From contig FTLJ01000505.1 in NCBI GenBank assembly GCA_900155495.1, positions 1 through 21,445 of the forward strand: a stretch of DNA of 21,445 nt, read 5' to 3'. Shown piece after piece: positions 9,561 to 19,889 of the stretch (its first letter is position 1; every line of letters begins with the position of its first letter). The notes under the pieces are model-generated. The model was not told the origin of the DNA, made no database searches, and worked only from the letters and a program-made list of their open reading frames with translations. The position numbers were made by a program, and so were the translations under genes. Origin of the DNA: Porogramme epimiltina (lineage: Eukaryota > Basidiomycota > Agaricomycetes > Polyporales > Polyporaceae).

Positions 9561-10790
9561 AGTCTCGCACGGCCCCTGCGAGCCGTCGTGGTCTGGTAGT
9601 GCTTGGGAAATCCGGCGGCGGTGCAGCGCGCAGGATGGCAGGAAGAGGGCACGGGTCGGCCCATGCGCATGTATGTTGGCGGCTGTACTAGGTGGGAGGC
9701 CGCGCGTGGCGGACGCGGCTTGCAGTGAAGAGCGCGGCGGCGCAACTCCGGGTCGCTGCGCTTCGCGGCCGCGCGCGTCGATGGGTAGGACGTAGCGCCG
9801 AACGTGCGCGGACTGTCTGCGATGGTCGCGCGTGGCGGAAATCCCATGCCCTGGCCGTACGGGAGATGCGCGAGGTGCTGGTCTCTGCAGAGTGCGCATA
9901 TACGTCATTTGAGAGACGACAAGGGGCGCGCGCGAGGCATAGATGGGGCGCCGATGTGATATATGCTTGGGGACATGACGAGAGAAAGACCGCGCGTGCG
10001 TGGCCGGCGATATGAGGCCACCGACCAACCCGTATGCGTCGGAGCGGCGCGCCCCCTTGCTTAGTTTGGGCGTACCGCGCGTTGCGGTTGAGTTATGGGT
10101 GCCCAGGGAAGACAGCTGGACGTGCAGATAGTACCCTTCGCGGAAGCATTTGCGAGCTGTCGGAATACCCAGGACGGGCGGTGTATGCAGAGGCTGAAAA
10201 TGGGCCACGAGACACAGTGGTCGGGACAGGTCTGCAAAGAGCGCTACCTCGGGAGAGGGTCAAACGGCGATAAGCAGCGACCATGGAGCGGCACACGATA
10301 GTCAGGCGGGAGTCGGGTGAAAAACATTTTTTCATTAGGGGGCCTGCGAGAGGCTGTTTGCAGAGATGGACCCGAGCCTGATCAGGGAAAATCCTGGGGG
10401 GTCCATCGACGGACTCACGTACAACTAGCGGAGCAGCGCCGTCCACCCAGGGAGGCCAGGCGATGCCCGAGGCGACAGAGGCCGCCCCAATTGGGGGAGC
10501 GTCTTGACTGGTGTGAACGGGAAGGCGCCTGGGAGCGAGACAGGAGGCGTCATGCGGAGCGACGGAGGCGAACACGGTCGACATCAGGGCAGCCAGGCCA
10601 CGCGCGCGCGGACTGGCGCAATATGGATGGAGACTGCAGGAATGGCACCGGCGGGCGAGTTGGCAGAGAAGAGCGTGCATGGCGCCGAGCGACTGTGGAG
10701 CAGGCGAGGAGGAAGCCCGACCCGCCCGACAGGAGCGCAACGCTGGAGAGACTGCTCGTCGGCGTCTATTAATGTCCCAGAGGCCTAGGC
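9561..10790. other. GC-rich region with no supported gene
   Basis: Long open frames occur on both strands because stop codons are rare at this GC content. None shows a family motif, a consistent splice pattern or a good residue mix. No tandem repeat or second copy within the window was recognised beyond 9560. Confidence 0.45.
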
Positions 10791-10953
10791 CCCGCCAGCG
10801 CTTGTCGCGTGGCCATGAGCCGCCTGATCATGACATGCTTGTCGCTGAACGGCTCCGAGCGACATGGACGCTACAAATGCAGAACAGAAGCGACGAGGAT
10901 TGGCTGACAAAGCGGAATAGAGGGAATACAATGATAGCCCGGGGAGGAATATA

Positions 10954-13900
10954 TCACTGATCGTCCGACGTGTCAACAACAACCAACCGCCCGTCATTCG
11001 TCGCAAGCGCTATCCCGTCTCCGCAAATGTCCCATCCTCCTCGTACTTCCCAGGGCCCTTGACCTGGAGTGAACCTGTAGATAGACGGAAGCCACCGCAC
11101 TCGACGGCGTTCCCCGTCGCTCCCCACACGCCAAATCCAACCATCTGACTCCACATAGTAGTAGCTCGAAAGCTGCGATGAAGTGACATTGCCGGAATGA
11201 GGTGTGGTCTGGGGGGCGTCCTGGGTGGGTGACGAGCCGAGTGGTGGGATTGGGGTGTATTTGTCATATGTGACGACCGCGCGACCATCCGCGGAGAACG
11301 CAATGTGGTCCACCAGACTGTTCGAACCCTCAGTGCGAGCGCTGAACTCGCATAGCAGGCGGGGGGCAATCTTGTTTTCAATGGAGTCTTGGGTAGTGGG
11401 CGGTTGGGAGCTCGAGGTGGGAGGATGCATGTGAGAGACGTTCCATAGGGATGCTTTTCCACGGCCACTTGCTGCTACTATACGCATGTCGTCGTCGGAG
11501 AAGGAGATGGAGCTAATCTCATGGGTATGGTTGATTTCCCACAAGAGGCTGTTCGACGCGAGGTCGTGAAGGCGTATAGTGGGATATCCGTCAAACCGAG
11601 GCGATTCGTCCCGTACGTGAAACGGATGATAACAACGGTTGACCTCCTTCTGGTACGACTCGGACCCTGAGGTAGGGGTGGCGTCTAAAGACGAGAAGAG
11701 GATGCGGTCTTTCCCCGACGAGGTCGTGAGAGCCCAGACCTGGCATTCCCCATGATATATCTCCACCTCGTGGCCTGTCTTCGCGTCCCAACCCCGAACT
11801 GTGCCATCCAGTGACCCCGAGATGAGCTGCCCAGAGTCCGGCGCGAACACCGTCTGCACTACCACGTTCTCGTGTCCAAGAAGAACGGAGGCGGAGTTGC
11901 TGTGTTCCCGATCGTAGAGGACAATAGAGTGATCTTCCCGGCCGGACAGCGCGAGGCGAGACCCATCGGACGACCATGACAACGCGACAATCTCGGCATG
12001 GAGAGAAGTGGTATCCGGAAGCGTCATGGTATCGACGACCTTGGAGCTCGACACGTCCCACACCTGCACCGTCCCGTCCTCAAGCGCCGCGGCGAAGACG
12101 TCGTTGTCGTGTGGCGAGAACGCGACCGCGCACACCGCACTCTGCACCCCGTCGCTCGTGGTCGCCGCGCCATCCGAGACCCTAGCCCGCCGGCTCGCCT
12201 GCAACACGGCCGTGTCCCAGGTGCGCACCGTTCTGTCGTGGGAGGAGACGAGGTTTGCGCCGTCGGGGGAAAATTGCAGGTGGAAGATTCCTTCCCCTCG
12301 AATCTGTTCGGATTCTCCCAGAGGCTCGCCGGTGGCGGGGTCCCAAAGACAAATTGAGGAGTCAGGATAGATGCTGCACCCGACAGCGAGGGAGGAGCCG
12401 TGAGGGGAGAAGTCGAGTGCCCACACGTAGCCTGGGATCTCCAGCCGCCTGAGGGGATCGGAGCCCGAGGAGGCGTCCGCGGCCCACAGAACGACCGCGT
12501 TGCCGCCTCCGAGTCCGCATGCGATGATTTTGTCGTCTGGAGAAATCGCAACGGCCTTGACCTGGGAGTCGTGTTGGAGGGTGCGAACGTGGGAGGTGTC
12601 TGGGAGGGACCAGATCCTGCACGTTTTGTCGTCGCTACTAGAGAGCAAGAAGGACCCGTCGCGCGAGAATACTACGGAATTGACGTTACCAGAATGCACA
12701 TTGAGGGTCGTTGCTGGTTCGAACTTGTCGGAGTCCAAGTTCCACAATTTGATTGTGTTATCACTGCAGCCTGAGGCGGCATAACGGTCCTGGAAGGAGT
12801 ACGCCACCGATAGGACCCGGCCCGAATGAGCCTTCTGTGACGCAAGGCATGCACCTGTCCGAACATCCCAGAGACGAACCATCCCGTCGTCTGACCCAGA
12901 AATGATTTCCTTGCCGTCGGGTGAGAAGGCCACACTGTTCACGTCATCCTCCACCTTGAGAACGACCACCTGTACACCTGTGCGAGTGTCCCATAGCCGT
13001 ATCGAACGGTCCCAGGAGGCGGTGGCGATTTGTGTGCCGTCAGGAGAATAAGCCGCCCACAGGACTACGTTGCGGTGGCCCTCCAAAGTGGTGACGCATA
13101 CGCTCCAATGATCTGGAAGCCCTATCAGTACCGGTCTGGCACCGCGCAGTTCTTGAGCATACGTAGCCCTTATGCATGTGAGCATGGGGCACAACGAGAG
13201 CGCAGAGCTGTAAACTGTCGACGCAGAAGTACTGATCACGGAGTAGCACAACCGCACCATCCTCTCGCAGTCATACAGCAAGTCGACGGCATCTGTAGAC
13301 GGACCCACTGGGAAAGACTGAAATAAAACAGTGAAGTGAATTGGCTGTCCCACAACGAGAGCCCCAGGAGCAACTTGACGTACATTCAAGGCTCGCCGAG
13401 CCATCTTCAAGATGTCGAAAACAATCTCCAATTCGCCCGTGAGGCTGAGTGCCTCCAGCCAGCGAAGTAGGTGTTTATGGGAGAATGTATTGACGAGCGC
13501 GAGAGCCTCATTGTCCATCTTGGCCTGTACAAGATGATGTGCCCAATGCCGGAGAGCATACAGAACGTATGGAGGAATACAATTACGTGCAGGCCCGGGA
13601 AGATTGGAGATTTTATGATTCGAGTCGGAGATGTTGTCAAATTTGGGGTCACGTTCAAGGACTGTCGACGTCACTATTTGGAGGCAGCGTTTTGCGAGGA
13701 CAAGATGTTGGTTCTTGGGCTCAACGCGGAGATCAGTCCGAGTGCACCTGGATGAATCGACCAGGAAGTCGGGGAAGGAAGGGTGAATGATCTGGATGAC
13801 TCCCGTGTCCGACTCAGGGAGGGCGATGACGGAGCTAAGCATCTCGAGAGTGATCTTTGATGTTCCCTCTGGTAATCCAAGGAGGGAATCGAGTGCTACG

Positions 13901-16405
13901 GAAGACACCTGGTCGCGCAAGAGTACAGTGGCGCCGACGATAGACTGCACCCTTGCTGTCTTCGTCTTCTTCGACTTGACAGAAATCGCGGCGTCCAGGA
14001 CACCAAGATATAGTTCGTCTAAAGGGGCAGTGGGTGAATCCTCGTCGGTTTCACTATAGAGAGCACAATGTCGAGCTGTGTATCGGGGTCGGCTACCTCC
14101 GGATCCATAACGAATTTGAGCGCAGTTGCAATGACAATGAATACACCGGAGGTGAGAGTCTTGAGTCGGGTGCGCTTTTCCGGACTCGGCCAGTTCTCGC
14201 CTTTGCGGTACACTTTTCGGATCTTTGATAATTGTTCGTCCATGTAGATGGCAACGTCGCGCAGCATAATATCGCGAGGGACCCCATTGAGAGGAAAGAT
14301 GTGAGTGTTCTTCCGGAGTAAGTCATACTGGCGGAATCCTTGGACAATGCGAGCTTCGGGGCGGCTAGTGATCACGAACTTCAGTGGACGGAGGTCGTTG
14401 ACAAACTCTGAAAGTGCCGTGAGGATGACAGAAACCACCGCCGTGTCGCGGCACTCGTCAAGCGCGTCGATGATGACCACATATCTCTGGAGAGAGGTGC
14501 GTTCTGCAGCTGATATGACTCGCAATGGCTCGACAATTAGTTTCTCGACCTGGTCGCGCAGTAGAGACTGGTGTATTTCTGGGTGGATGGAGATAACCTT
14601 AGCAACTTCTTCTGCGAAGGCCGGGTTGAGAAGTGAAAGCTGGTAAGCGATGGTCGGGAATATGAGTTGGACATTGCTACGGTCCCCCGTGCGTGCACAA
14701 AAGAAGCTCGCGCCGAGGAGCTTCTCGCGGTCGCACAGGCGCGCCAGGGTTTGAGCAATCGTAGATTTTCCTGTCCCAGCAAAGCCGTTGATCCATAGAA
14801 TGAACGATGTCTTCGATATGTGAAAAGCAGGGTCGAGGACAGCTTCCTGTTCGTTTACGATCCACGACCATAACGACGACAGGATTTCCCTCCTCGTGGA
14901 CGGGGTGCATTCAGCTCGGCCGCTCGCGCCGTCATCGAAGCGTGCCTCGCTCACGGAACGGAGCTTCTGGAGTGCTTCGCTCACGGAACGGAGTTTCTCG
15001 AGTGCTAACAGCCATGAGATAGGAGCTGTAACAAGTCTACAGGAAACCTACCCGCCATAGTAGCGTCGCTTCTTCCCCGTTCTTCCATCTGTCTCTTCAA
15101 TTCGGAAACTTGAGCGTCGATCTTCTATTCAAGATCGCATCACATGTGAGTAGTATATTCAATGGAATTATGAGAAAAACCAACTTCAACAATAACCTGA
15201 GTGGAGAGCACTGTTTCGGTCTAGCACCAGGGAAACACGTCGTGAATAACACTAATGTTCGTTGCTATGGCTAACTGACTTACCGTGAGGCCGTCAACGA
15301 GCAGCGATAACCTTTCAATGTATCCGTCAAGCTCTTCGGCGATCTTGTCTGTCTGCACAATCTGCTTCGCTCGTCCGGGAAGACCTCGGACATCCAGCTC
15401 TCTCACGGCGGAAACAACTTGGGCTACACCCCTTCGACGTTCGTACATGGTGAGAAGTTAGCGTGAGTTGAATTTCTCATGAAGATAAACGCACTCATTA
15501 AAACGATCCAAACGATCAAGAAATTCGGGTGACCACTCTTGAGGATTGTGGAAATTCGCTGTCATTTGTACCAGCGGGCGGAAACGTTCTTCGAACGTCC
15601 GGATTGTCTCGCTGTTCGAGCTGTACTTCTGTAGCAAGCATCAACATCCGCGTACTGCAAGTCTTCCAGGAACCGATCACTGACCGTGTAAATCTCTAGG
15701 CATGCTATGACTGCTCCCAAAGCGGTTTGGAGGGGCGGAAGCGGAGAAGAAGCCTCCTTTGCGACCTTGAGCAGAGTGGATAGGCCTCCTAGCACCATCT
15801 TCTTTGCATCAGGCGTTGTTCGCGTAGGTCCGGCGGGAGGGGAGCCGTCGTCGAGCTTCGCATCAGAAGATTCAGCCGCTCCCCCACCCGACTCCATAGT
15901 AGCTAGTTCTTGTGATGGAGAAGAATTTGACATGATTTCCGGAGGGGCGGGATGCTTATCAGAAGGATCTGGGTAGACGAGGTCATCCGAGCCTAAAGGT
16001 GAAGTTGAAGCTCCTGCGCCTCCTTTGTTTTGTGTTATCGCACTGCCAGATGCGCCTGGAGGCGGCGGACGCGATGGGAAGGTGCGTATGAGAAAACGAG
16101 GCAGTTGCTCGTGTCACAGGGGTATGTGATATTGACGCACCAGGATCCACAGCTGTATTTTCTGGGGCCGTCGATAGAGACATGTTTGGAGAGGAGCGAT
16201 TGGAGGCTTTTGCAGTCGAGGGATCCTGTATCGCATCCGTACGCCAGGGGTTTAATCGATGAGCCACCCTATTGATGGGGCTGTCCGTCGTTGCAGAGTG
16301 TAAGGATGCCTGCGCAGTGGACGAGCTATCTGATGGGAGCTCAGAGTCGGATGCTCCCCCGGGCCTCCTCTTCACCTTGTTCTTTATTTTTCTGATGTGC
16401 CGCAT
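10954..16405 (-). CDS. NLR-like protein: MLKL/HeLo-like N-terminus, NACHT, about 14 WD40 repeats
   Basis: Probable cytosolic NTPase receptor of the STAND class, whose fungal relatives include non-self recognition proteins such as HET-E. Proposed exons: 16405-16141, 16055-15685, 15628-15495, 15431-15284, 15196-15185 (uncertain), 15124-15052, 15004-10954. Phases agree at every junction. Approximate residues: 1-170 basic start (MRHIRKIKNKVKRR) then Ser/Thr/Pro-rich; 173-310 helical domain (LLKVAKEASSPLPPLQTALG, FEERFRPLVQM, NKxIAEELDG-like KIAEELDGYIERL); 408-416 Walker A GFAGTGKST; 510-519 VVIIDALDEC; 548-551 SRPE; about 970 to the end WD40 blades (IRLWD, VRLWD, IKLWN, CRIWS, VQVWD and others). 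The first Met after an in-frame stop is at 16405. One base appears to be missing near 14047, so the gene may be inactive, or the read may be wrong. The family assignment is firm; a role in immunity is inferred. Confidence 0.85.
14047..14048 (-). other. Apparent single-base frameshift in the NLR-like gene
   Basis: Upstream the NACHT frame reads DPDTQLDIVLSIVKP and then meets a stop at 14019-14021. The -1/+2 frame reads DEDSPTAPLDELYLGVLDAA and stays open to 10954. Both sides look like conserved family sequence and abut at AAACC/GACGAG, as if one base of a CCN codon was lost. The only phase-correct intron of ordinary length that would repair it (56 nt, from GTAGCC in the minus strand to GACGAG) would remove family-like coding sequence and has weak splice sites. 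Confidence 0.6.
14946..15005 (-). repeat. 30-bp tandem duplication in the NLR-like gene
   Basis: Two adjacent 30-bp units (14946-14975 and 14976-15005) differ at three positions. They encode LEKLRSVSEA and LQKLRSVSEA between the helical domain and the NACHT, where relatives usually have one such segment. The upstream unit overlaps the splice acceptor (AG at 15005-15006), so the exon begins within the duplication. Confidence 0.85.
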
Positions 16406-16780
16406 ACCGTGTAAGGACTTGGGGTCTGCGAAGAGCGTTCAGAGAGGGGAAGACAATAGGAATTTGGGATGGACCGTGGACACTGAGGGCACGGAGGAGT
16501 TCTTGATGGGGGTCGACTAGAAGATTCGAACATAAGTAAAGCCGCCGAAGGCGTGGTAGCATCCTAGGACGTAGTCTTGATCACGGGACAGTCGCGACCT
16601 CGCACGTGAAGAGCGTGCAGACCGGCGTTATGAAGACGGAGACGTCGTTGACGTAGGGCGCTAGAACATCATGGGAACAAATCTCGTGTGAAGCAAGCCC
16701 GTCGAACTCGGCGCTCGGTGGGTGACATATTTCTGTGAACGAAACCCACTCCCAGTGTGTGATGTTTTGAAAGAAAGATA
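16406..16780 (-). promoter_or_regulatory. Upstream leader and promoter region of the NLR-like gene
   Basis: An in-frame stop lies just before the proposed ATG. The minus strand here has a pyrimidine-rich segment at about 16762-16785 (CTATCTTTCTTTC), which is common near fungal transcription starts, and an open but motif-less stretch at 16341-16562 that is probably 5' untranslated. No clear TATA box or other defined site is visible. Confidence 0.3.
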
Positions 16781-16784
16781 GCTT

Positions 16785-17283
16785 TCATAAGATACTAATA
16801 CACACAATCCTGCATTCATGAGGTCAGGTGTGAATGTCTAAACACTGCTCTCTCACGAGCTGAACGCACGCACCATTCGAGAATTCGAAGACACAGCGCA
16901 TACTCACCGTGCGGATCATTTGCCCAATGATATCCGCACTCCCCACGGGGGGCGCCGCATGTGGGCTCGAGGAACCCATACTCTCCGCACTATGAGCGCT
17001 CTCCCTGCGCCTCTCTTCAGATTTCATGCCAAAGGTCGTGATCTATGGAGGGAAGGCCTCTCGCGCGATATACCGTTCTTGTCAGTCTTACCGTCTTGAT
17101 TAAAAACGTTCGGGAGTCACTCAAAGAGCATACACACCTGGTTCTCTGGAATATGAGTAGACCCTTTGTCCGAAAACAGCACTTTTCAATGTGGCCACGA
17201 GGTGGCAAAGGGCACTGGCATATCGATCGACAGGGACTGAGGCGCACGTGGGAGGGCGCGGACTGCAGCTGAGATGGGACCAA
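16785..17283 (-). pseudogene. Unidentified spliced gene fragment
   Basis: A short Ser/Arg-rich reading (MKSEERRRESAHSAESMGSS from 17027) runs into a good donor (GTGAGT) near 16907. That intron ends with CTGACC...ATGCAG, a good branch site and acceptor, near 16814. The next exon stops within a few codons. Upstream, CCAGAGAACCAG followed by GTGTGT (about 17120) and a CCATAG acceptor (about 17044) suggest an earlier exon around 17140-17283. The product is not recognised. It may be a decayed gene or a non-coding spliced leader. Confidence 0.3.
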
Positions 17284-17831
17284 CAGACCAGCATCCTTAT
17301 GGAAGCATCAGAATGAAAGACATGGGCGTAATAGAAAGCTCAGGAGCGATCGGGGGGTGATTCCTGCATGTACAGGACTAGAACGGAAGCCGAGGCACCT
17401 GCCAGGGACGCCGAGTCCAAGGAAGAAGCAGGTCGGCGGCGTGTGCCGCGGCAGCCTGTCCACGAGAGGGTGCCGGAGCCGAAAAGAATTGGGGGCTGGC
17501 AGCGTGACGGCTGCTGTCATCAGTGACGTCACCTCCACTCCCGTCACACCTTCGCGCACTGTAGCGGGACCACCGTTGACTGAGCTCTGCTTGTCTTCAT
17601 CTTCATTCCTCAAGCATCATATCATCCCCTAATATAGCCTTTCGACATACTGTCTTTTGCTAATCCACCGCGGCCCCTCACGAGGATCGGTGTCATCACT
17701 GAATGCATATCTAAGGTCCAAATTCGCCGCCTCCCTTTGCCTATGCAGATAGGAACGTAGAGCCCAGCCGACTGCCTCACAGGAAGGCCGTCGGGGGAGG
17801 GGGGGCACCAGCAAGCCTGCACGTAGCGCCG
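17284..17831. other. Region with no supported gene
   Basis: The minus strand at 17308-17613 is open for 101 codons but shows no motif. A TGACGTCA palindrome at 17524-17531 is noted without functional claim. Nothing else is defensible. Confidence 0.4.
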
Positions 17832-18050
17832 CCCGTGTCCCGCGTTCTAGGGTGCGCGTGGAGGACCGCGCAGAGCGCGCGCGCGGTCACGGCTGGGAGA
17901 GGGGCGGGCTTCGCGCGGTCTGGCGGCGCGACACCGCGGCGGCGACGGGGAGGGCGTTTTGTCTGAGGCCGTTTGAGGAGTTTCGAGCGCGGGTGGGAGA
18001 GGGAGGTCGTGCCGAGGGGCGGGCAGGCAGTGAGCCGCCGCCCTACCGCG
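17832..18050. repeat. GC-rich dispersed repeat, partial copy D
   Basis: It shares with copy A (about 4410-4610) and copy C the order GGGTGCGCGTGG, then GGCTGGGAGAGGGG, GGCGGGCTTCG, a GGGAGGGCGTTTT-like run, GTTTGAGGA and GAGGGGCGGGCAGG. Boundaries are approximate and identity is moderate. Confidence 0.5.
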
Positions 18051-19480
18051 CCCGCGCCTACATGCTACGCCCAGCATTGGGCTGCGGAGCTCCCGATCGC
18101 ACCTCGCGCGCGCCGCCTCTACACAATCCACAATAACCCGCGAAGGCCGGGGCGTCAAGGACGGCGCGCACAGCGCACGAGACTTGACGGCATGGACAGG
18201 CCCGCACGCGTAGCCCCTCGATTCCGCGCGCACAAGCTGTCCTTGGACGTGCGTGGTGGACCAGAGAGGGATCGTGTGTGGTGTCTGGAGGGGCTCTCGG
18301 TGTTTGGTGCCACATGAATATAGTGTACTGTCGGAGGTCCGTTGGCGGTGCGCAGTCCCTACGACCCAAGCCCTCCGCCGCGGCGCGCTCGCCGTTCCAC
18401 AGAGTCCTCTTGAGTATCCCGACCTAGAGCATTACGCGTATGTGCGGCCGCACCGTCTTCTAGGAAGCGCGCTTGGGCGCGTTTGCCTCGCATGGATTGC
18501 TTACGAGCACAGCGCAGCATTGTAAGGGCGAACATGCGGCGCGCGCTGCAAACGCCGCCCCAAGGCCACTCGGGAGGGTGAGGGGGGCCGTCAGTAGCGG
18601 CGCGCGACACTACCGCGGCAGTTCGAGACGCATACAGCCAGCGCCGCCGGGCCTCCAAGCTCTGCCGCTCGGGGAGATGCGCATCGACAAGTGGAGAGGA
18701 TCGTTTGGTCGATTGCCTCAGCACTATGGCGCCTAGAACGCCGTTGGCCCTGCGCGGCGGGGAATAGGGCGGCGCACGTGCTCATACGGTGCGGGCGCGG
18801 GGCTTGCGCTCGCATGACCGTGTCGAGCAGTCGACAGAGGCGGCGCGTCGCACACAGGGGCCAAATGTCCGTACAGCAGCCAACATGGCACACCGCGCTT
18901 GTCGCTTCAATGGCGGCGGCGCGCAGCCTATGTTACTCCAGACCCGGAGAAGCGATGATGGGCGGACCAGGGGCGGCGGTCGTAGGCTGACTTCTGCGCA
19001 GGGTGCTAGTCATGGAAGCGGGAGCGGGAGCGTGGCTGTGGAGACTCGCCCAGCGCGTCGACCGGCTAAGCAGAGGGCGGGGAGTATGAGGGAGAACGCG
19101 GTGTGCGCATTGAACGCCCTCGGGCAATTGGGACAGCGCGATGGTCGCGCCAGGGCTTCCCTATTCAAAATGGCGCCTCGTACGGGATCATGAGGGACAG
19201 CCGCTTGGAGGCAGATAAACGGAGCCGAGGAGACCACGACGGGCGATGCTTCCTCATGCCGGGGGGCTGATGGCCCGTCCTGGGCGGTGACGGCGGCGCG
19301 GCGGTGTAGAGCACGAGAGCCACGTGGCAGACGTCCGGGGAACTGGTCGAGTCGAATACGTGCAGAGGGATTTCAGATATCGCGGGGGAAGTGCTTTGAC
19401 CTGAAAGCAAGGCTTGTTAAGAATGGACGAAGGGTTAGAACAAGAGCTGACTTACTACGGGGAGATAGTTAGGAAGACAA
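18051..19480. other. GC-rich region with no supported gene
   Basis: Open frames on both strands (for example 18789-19193 plus) lack motifs, splice structure or natural composition. I saw no clear second copy of this stretch in the window. Confidence 0.4.
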
Positions 19481-19485
19481 CCTTA

Positions 19486-19541
19486 GGGGCGTCCATCCAG
19501 GGGCGTCCATCCAGGGGCGTCCATCCAGGGGCGTCCATCCA
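19486..19541. repeat. Minisatellite, four perfect 14-bp units
   Basis: The unit GGGGCGTCCATCCA is repeated four times without a mismatch. It is bounded by TTA on the left and GACATAAAG on the right. Confidence 0.95.
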
Positions 19542-19721
19542 GACATAAAGACATTTCTATTGAGCTGACGGGGCACACCAGGGAGCGCGTATAACGAGCG
19601 TCGGCGCACACTATATGCACTATATGCCATTGGGATTGCAGGAGCCCTTGAATTAAACATTAGAAACCGGGATCCAAAGCATTCGACATAAACACCTACT
19701 CCCTCGATCGTCCCAGCAACC

Positions 19722-19889
19722 ATGCTACGTCGGTTTCCGCGCTTGGCCGTTCTCGATCTTCAATCCCATGTGGAGGCCTTCAAACACCTCAACAGAGCAC
19801 ACTCCAACGACGCACGACTCGACGTCACCTCAACACCCCGCACACAGAGCGCCAGCCGTCGCTCTACCGTACCCGCCCCTCCTCGCTGA
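19722..19889 (+). CDS. Possible small protein, 55 residues, at the edge of repeat copy C
   Basis: An ATG in a favourable context (CAACCATG) starts a frame beginning MLRRFPRLAVLDLQSHVEAF and ending in a Ser/Thr/Pro/Arg-rich tail before TGA at 19887-19889. The first 35 residues look more like a protein than the surrounding GC-rich frames. The 3' half overlaps sequence shared with copy A (GCGACTCGACGTCG near 4129), where the frame is not kept. It could be the first exon of a decayed gene that the repeat carried or landed in. No family is recognised. Confidence 0.3.
   Translation: MLRRFPRLAVLDLQSHVEAFKHLNRAHSNDARLDVTSTPRTQSASRRSTVPAPPR

Noticed and set aside
9144..10208. 354-codon minus-strand open frame
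   Set aside because: Arg/Ala/Pro/Ser-rich with no motif; it overlays repeat copy B, whose real coding remnant is in another frame. Rare stops at high GC explain it.
14049..14104. 56-nt intron that would remove the frameshift in the NLR-like gene
   Set aside because: Phase-correct, but the splice sites are weak (GTAGCC, GACGAG) and it would delete sequence typical of the family (DPDTQLDIVLS). Kept only as an alternative.
15629..15663. 35-nt intron starting GTACGC in the NLR-like gene
   Set aside because: A 56-nt intron starting GTCAGT at 15684 is phase-correct, of normal length and gives a better helical sequence.
15562..15933. Start of the NLR-like protein at 15933
   Set aside because: The same frame is open upstream and joins in phase through a GTGCGT...CCAG intron to an exon with a typical basic N-terminus at 16405.
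17524..17531. TGACGTCA palindrome as a regulatory site
   Set aside because: A single 8-mer with no gene clearly downstream; expected by chance.
852..17535. Repeat pair between about 760-950 and 17,390-17,535 (shared GAGCCGAAAAGAAT and ACGTCACCTCC)
   Set aside because: A 14-mer match is near chance expectation for this window size, and the spacing of the blocks differs.
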